NCBI GenBank assembly: GCA_003427395.1
Contig: BFEA01000098.1
Span: forward strand, 1,740,131-1,795,920
Origin: Chara braunii
Lineage: Eukaryota; Streptophyta; Charophyceae; Charales; Characeae
Direction: 5' to 3'
Length of the DNA stretch: 55,790 bases
Shown here piece after piece: positions 1-9,891 of the stretch. Under the pieces are notes generated by a model. It was given only the letters and a program-made list of their open reading frames with translations, was not told the DNA's origin and ran no database searches. The number at the start of each line of letters is the position of its first letter. Position 1 is the first letter of the stretch. Position numbers and translations under genes: made by a program.

Positions 1-87
<87 letters not shown>
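1..87. repeat. (AC)n microsatellite
   Basis: An almost pure CA repeat, interrupted once at 49. It reaches the left edge of the window, so its full length is unknown. 88-234 holds nothing recognisable. Confidence 0.95.
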
Positions 88-90
<3 letters not shown>

Positions 91-234
91 TCCACCATCA
101 TTCCATTGCATCTGACGAAGAGCGATAACGACTTGATCCCCTGGTGCGCTGTGACACGTGGTTCACTGCTGCGATCGAGAGAGAAGGTTAACATATGTCT
201 TTATTTTCAGGTTATTTTCAGTTGCTTGAAACAG

Positions 235-950
235 ATGTGAGGTACTTGGATTGGAAAACCTGAAACTGCTTTTAGAAGCTTCAGCCACTTCGGATCATTT
301 CAGAGGTTTCCGATTCCCACCTGAAACTCTTGTAATAACTTGAAGTGGTTAAAGTTCTTGAAAGCGGTTTCAGGTCCCCCCATCCAAGCATTTGGATGGG
401 GCGACCTGAAACCACTTTCAGAAGTTTCAGCCACTTCATACAATTTCAGAGGTTTCAGGTCTCCCCAATTAAAGCTCTTGAAATGATCTGAAGTGGCTGA
501 AAATCTGAAAGCGGTTTCAGATATCCCCATCCAACCATTTGGATGAGGAGACCTGAAACCTCTTTCAGAAGCTTCAACCACTTCAGATGATTTTAGAGGT
601 TTCAGATCTCTCCGTCTGAAACTCCTGAAATAATCTGAAGTGACTGAAAATTTGAAAGCGGTTTCAGATACCCCAATCCAACCATTGGGATGGGGGAACC
701 TGAAACCACTTTCAGAAGCTTCGGCCACTTCAGATCATGTCAAAGGTTGCAGGTCTCCCCATCTGAAACTTCTGAAATAATATGAAGTTGCTGAAAATCT
801 GAAAGCGGTTTGAGATGCATCAATCCAACCATTTGGACGGTGGACCCGAAACCGCTTTCAAAAACTTCAGTTACTTCAAGTTTTTTCAGAGGTTTCAGGC
901 CTCCCCACCTGAAACTCCTGAAATGACTTGAAGTGGTCCACAACAACGTT
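235..950. repeat. Tandem palindromic satellite, ~147-bp unit, about 5 copies
   Basis: The block CCTGAAACC-CTTTCAGAAG starts near 254, 400, 549, 696 and 842, a period close to 147 bp. Within each unit the first half (CTGAAACCGCTTTCAG..CTTCAGCCACTTCAGATC) is followed by its approximate reverse complement, and GGTTGGATGGGG / CCATCCAACC sits between. Because 147 is divisible by three, a - strand frame stays open as a 49-residue repeat (300-728). There is no sign of a real gene: the second half shifts frame and no splice or start context supports it. Confidence 0.8.
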
Positions 951-2430
951 GAATCAAAAAAAAAACACGCAAAAAAGAAAAAGAAAAAAATAAATAAAAT
1001 ATGACCCTCAAACCACCTATTAATCCTGAAATGGCATGAAGTGTCTTAAGGTCTTTCCAGTGATCTCAGACCTCTCCTAACAGACTTTAGGATCTTTCAT
1101 TCTGAAATTTCAGTAGGTCGTTAACCACTTGCGGAGATCGATACGTGGATGGCTGAAGTGAGGAAGTTTTTTTTTTTTTTTTAAGCAAAAAAAAAAATGC
1201 GGGACTATTGTACCCGCATTGACGTGAATTTCGCAATCAGATACAGAAATGGCAAAATGGGGTTTAAAGTAAGAAAAAAAAGCAAAAAATATATATATAT
1301 ATAAAAAAAAAACGCAAAGAATCTCAATCTTTTATATATTTCAGTCCAGAGGTCACGGACGCGATGCAATTAGCAAAAAGGGATTGGATTAAGCGCCTTA
1401 TGCATAGATGCAGAAAGGCAGATCAATCGCGATTATCTGTATCTCTATACAAACACGTCCAGATTCAGGCCCGAAAAGAAATCCAATCCAATCCTCTTTG
1501 TTAGTGGCACAACGTCGTAATAAACATCCATGCAGAAGATCTCCGCATCGCTTTCCCCATCCCCTCCCCCCCCCAAACTGTTCATCGTATTTTTCCGCTT
1601 CCCCCTCATGGCCGACAACTTGGTCGTTTCTCCGATCGTTCTCCCATACTTGCCTGTTTTCGTCCGCTTCGCTTCACCTCGTGCCCCCCCCCCCCACCTC
1701 TTTCTCCTCCCGCCTTCCCCGATTCTGATCTTCCTCTATCCCAATCCGGCTTCTTGCTCGTTTCGATGTCTGCCCCGATGCCACTTCCCTCTAACCCGGC
1801 CTCGAGCCTCCCACCTTCCCCGATCCCGATCTCCCTCTCTTTCTGCTCCCGCCTTCCCAATCCCGACCTCCCTCTACCACAATCCAGCTTCTTGATCATC
1901 TCGATGTCTACTTCGATGTTGTTTCCCACTGACCCGGCCTCGATCCACTTTCCCGGATCCCGATGTCCCTGTATCCCGATCCTCCTCCCCGACCCTTAAT
2001 CCTCCCACCTTCCTCGATCCCGATCTCTCCTTATCCCAAACCTGATCCCCGGTCTCTCACCTCTTTCAGCTCCCTGATCGCTCTCTATCCCAATCTTGCT
2101 CCCCGGGCCTCGATCCTCCCACCTCCCATGATGCCAATCTCTCCCTATCCCGATCCTGCTCCCCGATGTGGCACCTCTTTCTGATCCAGCCTTCACCGAT
2201 CTCGACCTCTCTCTATCGCGATCCTGCTTCTCCCTCATCTAGATGAGTGAAGCCCTTGCATCCCTCCTCTACATCCTTCCTTCTTTTGTTGAGGACTATT
2301 AGGGGATCCTCATCGCGCCCTTCATGAACACCACTTCCCTGCCCCTCCCCTGTCCTGTCCACGGTCATCATCAGCACGATCACGATCACTGTGCGCCCCC
2401 CCTCCGCTTCCCGTACCCTGTCACATGCTA
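951..2430. other. No gene; AT-rich stretch then degenerate pyrimidine-rich minisatellite
   Basis: 951-1530 is AT-rich with short A and T runs and nothing identifiable. From about 1660 to 2240 the + strand is C/T-rich, with irregular repeats built on CTCCCTATCCCGATCC and CCTCGATCCTCCCACCTTCC. The overlapping short frames here are low-complexity artefacts. Confidence 0.6.
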
Positions 2431-2598
2431 GGGAGGGTGAGAGGTGATCAGACGGGCACCAAAAAAAGGGAAAAAAAAAAAACAGACGGACCATGGGGAG
2501 AAACGGGAAACAGGGGGAAAGAGAGAGAGACATCGCAAAAGTCGAACCACATCTCTTTCCCATGTGCTCACAGCTCCTCTCTCTCCATCACCCTCCCT

Positions 2599-2629
2599 GG
2601 TTGTTCTGCGTCGTCTGCACATGTATATG

Positions 2630-2702
<73 letters not shown>

Positions 2703-2735
2703 NCTGGTTGTTCTGCGTCGTCTGCACATGTATAT

Positions 2736-2821
<86 letters not shown>
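2599..2821. repeat. Two (CT)n microsatellites behind a duplicated 33-bp segment
   Basis: TGGTTGTTCTGCGTCGTCTG and the following CACATGTATATGC occur at 2599-2631 and again at 2705-2737. Each is followed by a (CT)n run (to 2702 and to 2821). A single N at 2703 marks the junction, so the duplication may be an assembly join across one microsatellite. Confidence 0.85.
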
Positions 2822-2824
<3 letters not shown>

Positions 2825-2837
2825 GGGCTCAGACCAC

Positions 2838-3130
2838 TAGGCGGATTGAGCCCCATCTCAACATATACCTGAGTTGCTCCTCTTCTAACCGAAGTAGGAC
2901 CTCACTCAGTGGGTTTCGGTGCGGGTTGGGAATCAGATGACTCGGGGATCGAATCCATCCGACCCCGAGCTAACTCCTTTTTGACAAGAAGTTCTTCTTT
3001 GGTTTCACCCGGTTTCAATAGGCCGGGACTTGAACCCGCGACCTCGGTAGTAGGGTTAGTTAGAGTTGGTAGAAATCGAATGAGGCAAAGACCCGACACT
3101 TGGCATAAATGAGTAGTTAGTTGTTAGATT
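2838..3130 (-). repeat. Dispersed repeat with tRNA-like B box (SINE-like), copy 1
   Basis: It is the reverse complement of 21036-21340. On the - strand GGTCGCGGGTTCAAGTCCC resembles a pol III B box, about 125 nt from a poly-A-like start (T run at 3128-3160 on +). Shared blocks include CCAAGTGTCG, GGAGTTAGCTC, GAGCAACTCAGGTATATG and GGGGCTCA. Element ends and any target duplication are not resolved. Confidence 0.55.
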
Positions 3131-3640
3131 TGTTTTTTTTTTTTTTGTTTTTTTTTTTTCCGTTGTTAGTTGGATTCGTTTTAATTTTAATTTTTTTTTA
3201 TTTCCCTTATTATTTCTTATTTCCTCGTTTTCTCACTGATTTCGTGGCTACTCCAAGACACGAAAGATTCACTTTCGTGAATTTGCATAGGATGGTCGGG
3301 CAGATTCGTTTCCACGATATCTGCTTGACTCCGAACACAGCAGCCCGAGACTCCGGTCCACATGCTCGGGCTGAGTATTCGACGAGCGACACAGCAGGCG
3401 CATAGCAGCACGTGGAGAAGTGACAAAGAGAGGAGCGAGAGTCGTGCAGGGAGGTGGAGGAAGCAAGCAAAGAAAAGGGGGATGGCTGCACGAAGAAGGA
3501 AGGCGACCACGTAGAATAAAGGTGACGCATAGGGAAAAGAGAAGGAGGAAGAGAAGAAAGAGAAGGAGAAGAAAAAGAGAGAAGAAGAGGAAGGAGAGGA
3601 AGAAGGAGAGAAGGCGAGAAGAAGAGGGGGTGAGATAATG
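3131..3640. other. No gene; T-rich then purine-rich sequence
   Basis: T-rich tracts run at 3131-3235, followed by unique-looking sequence to about 3420 and then AG-rich sequence to 3635. An AGGTAAGC-like donor on the - strand sits at 3640-3647. No convincing reading frame. Confidence 0.5.
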
Positions 3641-4250
3641 CTTACCGGATATACAATCGACGATCGGGAGGTCCCGAGGGTGTTTTGGGACCTCGTGCTT
3701 GAGCGACGGGGGACTCTGTGCACAGGCTTTCGATGCTTCCCCATGTCGAGGGGGGGTATATCGCTGACAATAACGACAACGATGACGACTATGACAATGA
3801 CTATGACGACAATGACTACGACAACGATGACCACTACGACGACGACGACTATGAAGGCGGCAAAGGACGAAGGGAGAGAGAGACAGGTAAGTCTCTAATC
3901 ACGCAACCCACTCCCCTATACTCCTATTCGTGGAATAGGCAAAATCGTCTAAATCTACCGCTAGAACATGGAAATATACACTGCCACCCTCAGTTGTTTG
4001 TTTGTGTGTGTGTGTGTGTGTGTGTATGATTGTGTGTATGATTGTGTGTATGTTTCTGTGTGTGAGTGTGGGATTGTGTATCGCAAGACCAATTATACAT
4101 AGCCTCCATAAAAGATAAGCAAATCTAATAAATCTACCACTACAACAAGTAAATATGCATTCCTATGTGTGTGTGTGTGTGTGTGCGAGAGTATACGGTT
4201 GTGTGTGTGTGTGAGAGAGAGGGGGGGGTAAGTACTTGGGTTGCACGCAT
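3641..4250. repeat. Mosaic repeat with (GACTAT) minisatellite and (TG)n, inverted counterpart of 19800-20310
   Basis: 3764-3850 is a GAC/TAC/AAT-type minisatellite. 3955-3990 (CTACCGCTAGAACATGGAAA) and 4131-4160 are successive diverged units, each leading into (TG)n. The reverse complement of 3860-3995 matches 19800-19850 and 20200-20240 closely. Confidence 0.7.
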
Positions 4251-4369
4251 GCTACACCAATGAATCCAGTGGTTGCTTGCCTGGATTGAAAGGCATGGGT
4301 AACCTTCTTAAGGTTCATCGCAATGGGGGTAGAGTGTTGTAACTATCGATCTTGAACGGGAATGCTAGA

Positions 4370-4800
4370 AAGCGCGAGAAAGAGGAAGGAAAAGCAGAAG
4401 AAGAAGGCGGAGAAGAAAGAAGAGGAAGAAGAAAAAGAAGAAGACTGAGAGGAAAGAGGCGGAGGAAGAAGAAGAAGAAGAAGAAGAAGAAGAAGAAGAA
4501 GAAGAAGAAGGAGAAGAAGAGGAAGGAGAAGGAAGGATGAAGAAGAAGGGGGGGGAGAGTGATGCGCAAAGAGGGGCGGAGAGAATCGCGATCGGGGAAG
4601 CGGAGACATGCACATGATTGGACTGCGGTAACAAAGAGTGCGCAGGAATAGACAAGGGATGGGCGGGGAGATAGCGCGAGCAAGAAAGAAAAGAGATGGA
4701 CATGCAGATGGAGAAGACGCTGAAGATGAAGAAGAAAAAGAAAAAGAAAAAGAAGAAGTAGAGGAAGAAGAAAAAAAAAAAGAGGAGAAGGAGAGGAGGT
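4370..4800 (+). repeat. Polypurine tract, (GAA)n-rich
   Basis: A nearly pure A/G + strand, with a (GAA)n core at 4465-4510 and a second block at 4715-4790. Such tracts can form triplex DNA. Apparent Lys/Glu/Arg or Ser/Leu frames across it are compositional. Confidence 0.8.
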
Positions 4801-4889
4801 GACGCTTACCCAACATGCCAGTCGAAGGTGACGATGACCGTGTACAGGGCACTTACCATCCGAATGTACCGAACAAGGAATATGGGTTG

Positions 4890-4980
4890 TTTACATTCGT
4901 TTTGTTGATATTTTTATTAAAAATATTATTATTATTGACGTTATTATTGTTATTAGTTATTGTTATTGTTATTGTTGTTG

Positions 4981-5027
<47 letters not shown>

Positions 5028-5739
5028 TTGTTATTATTGTTACTATTATATTATTATTATGTTTTAATCTTCGCTTTAATGTGTAATGGCTGAACTGTTA
5101 GGGGGTAGACGGGTGATCGGTGGTCTTCAGGCAGGAGGTGAGTGTGTGGGTGATCAAGGTATGAGTGAGAGTGACGAGATACGTACCTGGTACACAAAGA
5201 GAGGTCGGCTATTGTGTTGACAGTCATGTCCATTGGTCTTCGAGAGTTGAAGCGATCCTGCTGTATGAACACAGTTGTAGGTAGGATAGTTGGGTAGAGT
5301 AGGCTGGATGGGGCGCATGAAAGTTCTTGGGTGCATGTGGCATTTGTGAGTGGGGGATCGAGGTTATGAGTGATGCGAGAGACATACCTGGCGCTGGAAG
5401 CGTGCGGCATTGGTCGCTATCTGCTCGTACTTCGAGAGAGTTGTTGTCGTCATCATCGGCATTGTAGTCTAGGCTAGATAGGATTTGCCATCTATAGTAT
5501 GGGCGCCAAGCGCCAGATAGGATATCAACATTGGTTCTTCATTGATGATGATGATGAAACTTTACCAGCATTGTCAATTATGAGCTTTTGGTGTCTTCTT
5601 GTTTGGTAAAATTCGTGATGCAATTCTGCTGTTGGGTCGATGTCACGTCTATCTGGTCTTATGTATATGATGCTCTTTGATTGCTGAAGTTGGATATTGT
5701 TCATCTTCCTTGCATTTTCATTGATTGATTAGTATTATC

Positions 5740-5807
<68 letters not shown>

Positions 5808-5808
5808 C

Positions 5809-5878
<70 letters not shown>

Positions 5879-5880
5879 GT
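4890..5880 (+). repeat. (TTA)n-associated dispersed repeat, copies at 4890-5400 and 5400-5880
   Basis: Two (TTA)n runs (4986-5040, 5727-5878) flank conserved non-coding sequence. Shared motifs are GAGGTCGGC, CCATTGGTCTTCGAGAG, GATAGGATTTGCCATCTATAG, the palindrome GGGCGCCAAGCGCC at 5501 and CAGCATTGTCAATTATGAG. The segment 5430-5720 is matched at roughly 80 percent by the reverse complement of 19375-19690. Isoleucine- or asparagine-only frames here are microsatellite artefacts. Confidence 0.75.
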
Positions 5881-6233
5881 GAAAATCAGACTCGCTTTCA
5901 TTCACACTTCTCATGCATGCAAACATGTGCGCAGCAAACTGACGACAATTGTCCACCCAAACTCAGAGATATGGTAGCCGAGAACACAGTTCAGGTATAA
6001 GTTCACTTCATTAGTTATAGCGACACAGCGTCCACACAATTCTCTGTTCGCACACACAAAGGATCACCTTGGATATCCCACACGCGATACTTTGTACACA
6101 GTACTACACACACATACACACACACACGCTACGCTCTATCTACAGCTATGGCGGCTAGTGCCCGCTGCTATCCAATCGCTATGGCTAAGCTCCTAGTCGT
6201 AGCCAGTCACCTCATGTAGGCGGCGTGGACAAT
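5881..6233. other. No gene; unclassified sequence
   Basis: Moderate-complexity sequence with a short (CA)n at 6110-6126. No frame, RNA gene or repeat assigned. Confidence 0.4.
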
Positions 6234-6467
6234 GTCACGTCAACGATGTAGATCAGTGGCATGCGCCACGTCAGCACTGTAGACAGGAGGTTGCACCACA
6301 ACAACAATGTAGGTCAGTGACATATGCCACAACAGCAATATACGTCAGTGAGATATGCCACATCAGCAACGCAGACTAGTGGCATGCGCCACATCAACAA
6401 GGTTGACAAGTGGCATGTGCGGCATCAACAATGTAGATCAGTGGGATGCACCGCATCAGCAATGCCT
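6234..6467 (+). repeat. 31-bp minisatellite, about 7.5 units
   Basis: Units begin with CACRTCARCAATGTAGATCAG and end in a palindromic TGGCATGCGC-type block. Starts lie at about 6237, 6268, 6298, 6329, 6360, 6391, 6422 and 6453. Substitutions are scattered, so the array is old. Confidence 0.8.
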
Positions 6468-7380
6468 GGCGCACATAATAGACAGCGCCAGCATGCTACC
6501 ACAGTCTGGTGTCGTCCGCAGTACCAGCGCACAGCCAGCGTCAAGCCGATGTCAAGACATCGTAGCAAGACTGAATGACGATATCATGGAGACCAATCCT
6601 TATGCAGCATTTGACAAGGCTGTCTTGTCTCAGATCCCTCTCCCACAGTCATACAGATTGACTCACAACCGAGGGTCTGGACTGTGTAAAGTTGCAGACT
6701 TCCGCTAGGCCCTGCTGCTATCCGGGTACCTGCATACAAACAGAGAAACAAACTTAGAACAACAACAGATAGACAAATTGACAGTCAGCAACAAACACAA
6801 ACAAACAGATTGACATACAGAAAGACATACAGACGGACAAAACAGACTAATGAACAAACACGGAGGTAGTTGCAGGAGTCGGGCACGCGTTTGCAATAAT
6901 AACAGCAGCACACGCAATGGCGTCTGCTGCAGCAGCGACCTCACTGGGCCCTTGGTGCACACAGTCCCACATGGTACCTGCTGATTGGGCAAAGTGCGAC
7001 TGGGACTGGGTACTGCTGACTTGACACAGTGGACTGCCCACTTGCCCGCTTGCCTCTGGTGTAACGTGAGTATCACTCGTAAGGCCACTTCCGGACGTAC
7101 AAGAGGTCTGGAGACTCGGCCTTTTGGGTCGGCAGCAGCCGCGACCTTGATCTTTCATGACTATAGCAGTTACGACCCCGCACAGCTATGACCTCTACTC
7201 AACAGACCTACTGGTTGAACCCTGACAACAACAGAAACCTACAACAGGCAACAATCACCAGCCAAAATACAGGTCACGGGTTCAAACACATACAGGATCG
7301 GCTTGCTACCGTACACGGGTACATAAGGTCTAGGGGTCGGATCCTGGGGTCTGCATATGCTATGGCTAAGGTGAGGGTCG
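6468..7380 (+). repeat. Mosaic dispersed repeat with (ACAGACA)-type low complexity
   Basis: 6735-6860 is built from AACAAACAGA/GACATACAGA words. 6940-7060 (GTGCACACAGTCCCACATGG) is matched by the reverse complement of 18035-18125. Short frames are not supported as genes. Confidence 0.55.
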
Positions 7381-7837
7381 TTTCAAACGTATTATTATTA
7401 TTATTATTATCATAATTAGCCTCATGTATTAATTACAGTTATAATGTGTGAGTGGTCAGGGTCTGATGAGAGGAGACGAGATACGTACCTCTCGCATGAA
7501 GAAGGCCGGTTATAGAATGGACGTTATGTACATTGGTCTCCAAAGTCTAAGTGAGTCTGTCGCGTGGATGCGGCTGTAGTAGGATAGGTGAAGTGCAGAC
7601 TGGGCGCTGGGCGCCAGGCAGAGAAGAGTGACATTGGATGCTGCATTAATATCGCCTGAGGGTTTGAATATTGACTCATGGGTTCATTGTATTGCTCCTA
7701 TTTTGGATGGAACCTTTGTATATTTCAGCTCTCCACTAGTTACATGATTGTCTGAACTTCTGCATGATTGATTGTAACTTAGACTTTTATGTATCGCGTT
7801 CATTCATTTTCTTGTATTATTATTAGTATTATTAGTA

Positions 7838-7892
<55 letters not shown>

Positions 7893-7900
7893 TGTTGTTG
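7381..7900 (+). repeat. (TTA)n-associated dispersed repeat, further copy
   Basis: The copy shares GACGAGATACGTACCT, GGCCGGTTATAGAATGGACG, TGTACATTGGTCTCCAAAG and the palindrome GGGCGCTGGGCGCC (7602) with the 4890-5880 copies, and ends in (TTA)n at 7814-7892. Confidence 0.7.
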
Positions 7901-8280
7901 TTACCATTTCATAGCCTATACCGTTTGTTCTCACCTGATTGCTAACACAATCAAGTATATGCAGGTGAAACCCCGTGTCTAGCTAGACCCATGGTCGACT
8001 TCGTGCGCACTGGCCTAGAGCAAGTGTAAGTGCACATAGGGTCATCTAGGCAGAAGGACATGGAGGATGAAATTGAGAGGTAGAGAGAAAAAAGGAAGAA
8101 GAAGTCAGAAAAGAGAATGAAGGAAGAAATAAGTAGAAAGGATGAGGAAAATGACGAAGAAGAATAGAAACGTGAAAATAAGAAGGCAAGCGAAGTCATT
8201 TCTTATTCTCATCCTATACACCCTTATTTTTACTGACCCTTTGTTGCTTTATAGTTGATTGATGTATGGATGTAGGACGG
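7901..8280. other. No gene; AG-rich then AT-rich unique sequence
   Basis: 8040-8190 is AG-rich. No conserved frame, RNA or repeat recognised. Confidence 0.4.
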
Positions 8281-8606
8281 GTAATAAGATAAGGCTCCAG
8301 TGTGAGGAACATCCTATTACTTACCTCTACATGCATATATATCTTAGATAGTTAGGTTGACAGACTAGAAGTGGGGTACTCTTGTGCGGGTCATCCCATG
8401 ATTTGTCTAAGTCTTAACCAGTTAGACTAAAATCAGTGGTAAAATACTCATATCTGAGTTATCATACTGCTAGAGTAAGTATGAGGTGAAGGCTTCTGTC
8501 CGAGTCTTCTTTCTTCATACTTACATTTGATCGAACTATATTATAGTCCACCGATAGAATTAAAGTTCACATCGCTGAACTTCGTGTAGGGCGATAGTGA
8601 GGGAGG
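8281..8606 (+). mobile_element. Remnant of a hairpin-array internal region upstream of LTR copy A
   Basis: At least four degenerate hairpins occur here: GTAATAAGAT...CATCCTATTAC (8281-8320), 8371-8400, 8436-8472 and AGTATGAGGTGAAG...TTCATACT (8478-8521). A purine tract precedes the LTR. The pattern is the same as in 10700-11850 but more decayed. Its left limit is unclear. Confidence 0.6.
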
Positions 8607-9871
8607 TGTTAAGACTTTGTGACCTGTGTGTGATTGCAGGTCATCTTAATCAAGAAGACTCATTATGAGTCAGTACAAGACTGCATATTGTTGCCTTATG
8701 GTAACAGGTTAGTTCGCCAACTTAACCCTCACCCACCTTCTACACCCACACTTTGCATCAACCTTTGCACTAAATGGCATTTCTGATTTTCATGTCATTA
8801 TATAAAAGGGTCTGTATTTCGTCAAAAGAGGTCCTTGAATGATTGAGTCAAAACAGGAATGTCTGGCAGAAGGATTTGGAAGCACAAGTGTAATGTGTGT
8901 GGAAGTGAATGAATGGTTGACTCTGTTAGGATTGCGAAATGCTTTTGTTTTGTCTGCAGGTCAGTAAGACGACCAACCACGTGTTATTCACTCAACTCGC
9001 ATTGCTTATGCTTACCTGAGTCTCGACTCAGACATTTCGTCGACTCGTAGCCTTTGTACATTTGGTTTGGATTTTTGACGTTTACCCCTTTTGATGTTGA
9101 ATAAATTAGGACAATTGACAAAGCTGAAAGGGCCTTATTCATATCATTTTGCTTTGAAAGGTTGAGCATATCTTTTATTTATGATGCATAGTTGACAAAC
9201 CATGAGCTTATTTTTGTTTTGTGATGTTTGCTTGAAAGACCAAGAGCCTATTTGATTGTTTCTCTTTCAAAAGTCAAAGCTCCGTTCATTCTGATGTTTG
9301 CCTCTGTTTGTATAAAAATGTAAAAGACATCTCCTTACCTTTTCAGTGTCAACCTTGGAGCTGTATTCGTTATGTATGTATTAATTCTTGAAGAACTTAT
9401 ATAACATATATAATTTACGGGATAAACTTAGATAAAATAGGATTCAGTATGCGCGAAAGATCGTCAGTCAAGTCGACCTGAATTGTAAATCGGTCCGGGA
9501 GATCAGCACCTCGACGCCCGACACGTAAACGGGTCAGTCTTAGGCGTTCAACCGCGTGTATACCTATGCTACAGCGATCGAGAAAACGCCCTCGGCCGAC
9601 CTACCTCTACAAAGGCATGTAAAAACCTTCGCATGTGGACCGGTAGCTCAGAAGGGATACGCCTACCAGAGGGTGGTGACAACCTCTCTGGTAGAGGTGA
9701 GTTGTACCTCGCGACGTCCCGACCTGTCCTGGGGCGTCGTGAGAGGTATAGCACGTGCGCACGATCGGAGTGGTGACTGGTTCTTGTCAACAATTCTGGA
9801 AAAACATCCTGTGTGACACGACCGTGAGGTTCAGCGCTATCCAACAGGGTGCGGGAAAACCGCGCAAGACA
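8607..9871 (+). mobile_element. LTR of a non-autonomous retroelement, copy A (followed by a PBS)
   Basis: The copy starts TGTTAAGAC after a purine tract (GAGGGAGG) and ends ...AAGACA. All three LTR copies in the window diverge from each other immediately after the terminal ACA. The last ~430 bp (from about 9440) are well conserved with copies B and C, including GGTAGCTCAG and the block around CGTGACACGACCGTGAGG; the 5' half is more diverged. It is 1,265 bp against about 1,060 for the others. Two bases after it lies a PBS-like site, so it acts structurally as a 5' LTR. Hairpin remnants and a purine tract upstream (8281-8606) show it is also the 3' LTR of a further, decayed unit. Confidence 0.7.
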
Positions 9872-9873
9872 GG

Positions 9874-9891
9874 TGGCGTCGTTGACGGGAA
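9874..9891 (+). promoter_or_regulatory. Primer-binding site, tRNA-Asp type
   Basis: TGGCGTCGTTGACGGGAA sits two bases after the end of LTR copy A. It matches the complement of the 3' end of plant tRNA-Asp (TGGCGCCGTTGCCGGGGA, from memory) at 15 of 18 positions. This PBS type is common in plant Gypsy-lineage elements. Position directly after the LTR and the TGG start support the call. Confidence 0.75.

Noticed and set aside
300-728. 142-residue - strand frame with 49-residue repeats
   Set aside because: It is explained by a palindromic 147-bp satellite whose period is divisible by three; the next units shift frame and no gene context exists.
2425-2940. Ser-Leu and Arg-Glu repeat frames
   Set aside because: Translations of (CT)n and (GA)n; also at 14295-14623, 14717-15208 and 30238-30790.
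5701-6000. Poly-Asn and poly-Ile frames
   Set aside because: Direct products of (TTA)n microsatellites; similar at 14607-14966 and 22312-22605.
7460-7490. Another hammerhead core (CTGATGAGAGGAGACGAGA)
   Set aside because: GAAA is replaced by GAGA, helix II is minimal, and it lies in an unrelated repeat family.
9637-9700. tRNA-like GGTAGCTCAG box inside the LTRs (also 13153 and 26564)
   Set aside because: No B box or cloverleaf at proper spacing; it is part of the LTR 3' end.
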